Shown: positions 62,371-64,000 of the stretch, piece by piece
Numbering within the stretch: position 1 is the first letter of the stretch
Layout of the letters: every line of letters begins with the position of its first letter
Source: Tanytarsus gracilentus
Lineage: Eukaryota > Arthropoda > Insecta > Diptera > Chironomidae
Assembly: GCA_038502055.1 (NCBI GenBank)
Contig: JAXRKN010000037.1
Coordinates: 4,030,001-4,094,000, forward strand
Length of the DNA stretch: 64,000 bases
Direction: 5' to 3'
Notes under the pieces: generated by a model
Database searches by the model: none
What the model was told of the DNA's origin: nothing
What the model saw: only the letters and a program-made list of their open reading frames with translations
Program-made: the position numbers and the translations under genes

Positions 62371-64000
62371 ATGAGCGGTCAAGAAGATTTTGGTCCATTA
62401 GTGGACGTCCTTCTGGCATGTGTGGGTGCAATGGATGTTCTTTCCCTCATTGCTCTCATGATTAGCCCACCAGCTCGATCATTGTCAAAGAAAATTGCTG
62501 CCGACATCAATAACAATGATGTAATGGCAAATGGCAGCGATAAAAGCTCAGCAATGGATCAAGCACGTTCTATTCCAATGCTGGTCGTTGATAGCATGAT
62601 CAAGGATGGTGATGTAATAGACTCGCTAATGTCAAAGGTCAATGAGCTTGAGGCAAAAGTAAGTGAGCTTGAAGTGCGTTCACGAGAACCATCAATGGAG
62701 AGATTTCTCGACTCAGAACGTTATCGCCGCTCGCGAAGCCCTTCACCATACAGCGAGCGTCGACATAGTGGCGCCGAAGATGATGAAAATACAGTTCCTC
62801 ATACAGATTTAATCACGCGTGATGATGAATTTAGGAAGACAATCAAACGCTCTTCAAAAGGGTCATCGACGCACGAATCGCGCGAAGAAGAACTAGCAAA
62901 ACTGTCGGAGATTGAAGCCGAGGAAATGACAAACATGAATGACTTTGTTTCTATTGTTTACTCACCAAGTGATCAGGATGATAATGATAATGATTGTTAT
63001 ACGCATGGAACAATTGAAACAATAGAGGAAATTGCCACATGCCCAATTCATGGTGACATGAGTGAGGAAATAGAACGCTCACCGGAACCGGGAATGTCCA
63101 CAATTATTGACAAGCCTTGGTGTGATATTAGGAAAGATGCTGGCAAGATAAGGCAACAGGAAAAGCGTGAGCAGCTGAGAAGAAGTTTATCAATTGAAGA
63201 GCAACCCGTAGCCGAAAAAATTGCGAGTGATGACGACATAAATGAGAAATTTATCAAGATGGAAAGAGTTCAACTGCAAAAATCAAGTCCTACCAAGATG
63301 CTCTTGAAGCAAGCGCATGTAAACTCTGAAGACTTCAAAGAGGAAACAATAAACGATTTTGTTGACACTCAAGTTGCTGAGAGCGAGGCAAAAGTTGCAG
63401 TTGAAGAAACTGTAAATGTTAAAACTTCAATTCCTTTTGTTGAAAGTTTTCCTAAAACCGTCGAAATTCCTCAAGAGGAAAACTTTTCACCCATTCATGT
63501 ACACGAACAAGTTGAAGCATTACCCACACAAAGTCATTTACTGAATCCGGCATTAGAGCCCACAATCACGGTTCTCAAATCGCCCGAAAATCTCGCGTCG
63601 AAAGATTTTACCGCTGAAAATATTACAGAGATGCCAGCTGAACATGTGCCAACGGTGGAAATAATCGATGAGACAAGCAACAGCGATTTAAAGATTAATG
63701 TTTTTACATCATCATCATCATCATTACCGACTGACGATGTAAGTGGTGCTTTTCAAGCATCAGCTGCGATGGAAAATGTAAAGTATCCCACTCGAAATTA
63801 TTTCATACTTTTTAATTTTCAACATTTTTTTTAGGATTATGCAGTTAGAACTACAACACCAGTGCCCGATGTAAGTATACAAAAGGAATATCGTGAATCG
63901 AGCATTGAAAAGGAACTGTTAAATATTGTCGGATCACCATCGTCATCAGGCGAGGGATTAAAAAGAACAGCTCGTTGTTTAAACGCTTTAGATCGTAGCG
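62371..64000 (+). CDS. Long acidic Ser/Glu-rich protein of unknown family, 3' truncated by window edge
   Basis: First coding exon from ATG at 62371 (MSGQEDFGPLVDVLLACVGA) to about 63777 or 63738, then a second exon from 63835 open to the window end; phase 0 either way. A hydrophobic stretch (residues ~9-31, VDVLLACVGAMDVLSLIALM) is followed by a short coiled coil (VNELEAKVSELEVRS, near residue 90), an Arg-Ser patch (RYRRSRSPSPYSERR) and a long acidic, Glu/Ser/Thr-rich, probably disordered region with a possible Cys-His pair (CPIHGD). The second exon reads DYAVRTTTPVPDV and ends near KRTARCLNALDRS. I do not recognise it. It lies in the same orientation and 5 kb downstream of the last PET-LIM exon, so it is either a gene within that intron or an alternative first exon of a long PET-LIM isoform. 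Confidence 0.7.

Noticed and set aside
1..64000. CRISPR arrays, prokaryotic operons, tRNA and rRNA genes
   Set aside because: None seen on either strand; no GTTCRANNC tRNA B-box in a tRNA-like context, and all genes are spliced eukaryotic ones.

Overview
This window is eukaryotic and fits an AT-rich dipteran insect. Introns are short (about 50-210 bp inside most genes) with canonical GT..AG ends. Every recognisable protein is an insect ortholog: Prp8, a RAD51 paralog, importin-7/moleskin, Nrk, a Toll-9-type receptor, a FoxD forkhead factor, chaoptin, narrow abdomen/NALCN and a PET-LIM protein. A nematoceran fly (mosquito or midge grade, for example a chironomid) is my inference from compactness, AT content and gene forms; the sequence alone does not fix the species.

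Layout. 1-5785 (+): 3' three quarters of Prp8, then a compact RAD51C/spn-D-like gene (6029-6868, +). 7789-9557 (+): three small genes, two of which look like tandem paralogs encoding short basic proteins; the third is a four-exon gene for a secreted acidic-pro/Gly-Tyr-His-rich peptide. 10375-14372 (-): complete importin-7 (moleskin), divergent from Nrk (14865-16917, +), a Frizzled-kringle-tyrosine kinase receptor. 17701-20756 (+): Toll-9-like receptor. 21023-21156 (-): a possible micro-gene. 21527-22950 (-): FoxD factor (fd59A-like). 22951-28522: the longest gene-free region. 28523-32375 (-): chaoptin. 34452-40269 (-): complete NALCN/narrow abdomen channel. From 41263 to the right edge (+): a PET-LIM gene (Limpet-like) spread over at least 16 kb, with a nested antisense gene (44301-45745) in its first intron and two further candidate first exons (51306, 55767). 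Only the PET domain and LIM1 are present before an unrecognised long acidic coding exon starts at 62371, so the remaining LIM exons must lie beyond the window.

No operon-like logic links the genes. Local themes are three membrane receptors or channels of excitable and sensory cells (Nrk, chaoptin, NALCN) and two LRR proteins (Toll-9, chaoptin). A possible immune effector peptide carries kappaB-like sites upstream, and the RAD51 paralog has an E2F-like site upstream.

Most uncertain but most interesting: the tandem small-protein pair, the secreted His-rich peptide, the three phase-compatible first exons of the PET-LIM gene, the repeat-rich inverted-repeat element at 51800-52740, and the unrecognised gene at the right edge. 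All exon coordinates were read by eye from frame continuity and splice consensus, and need transcript support.
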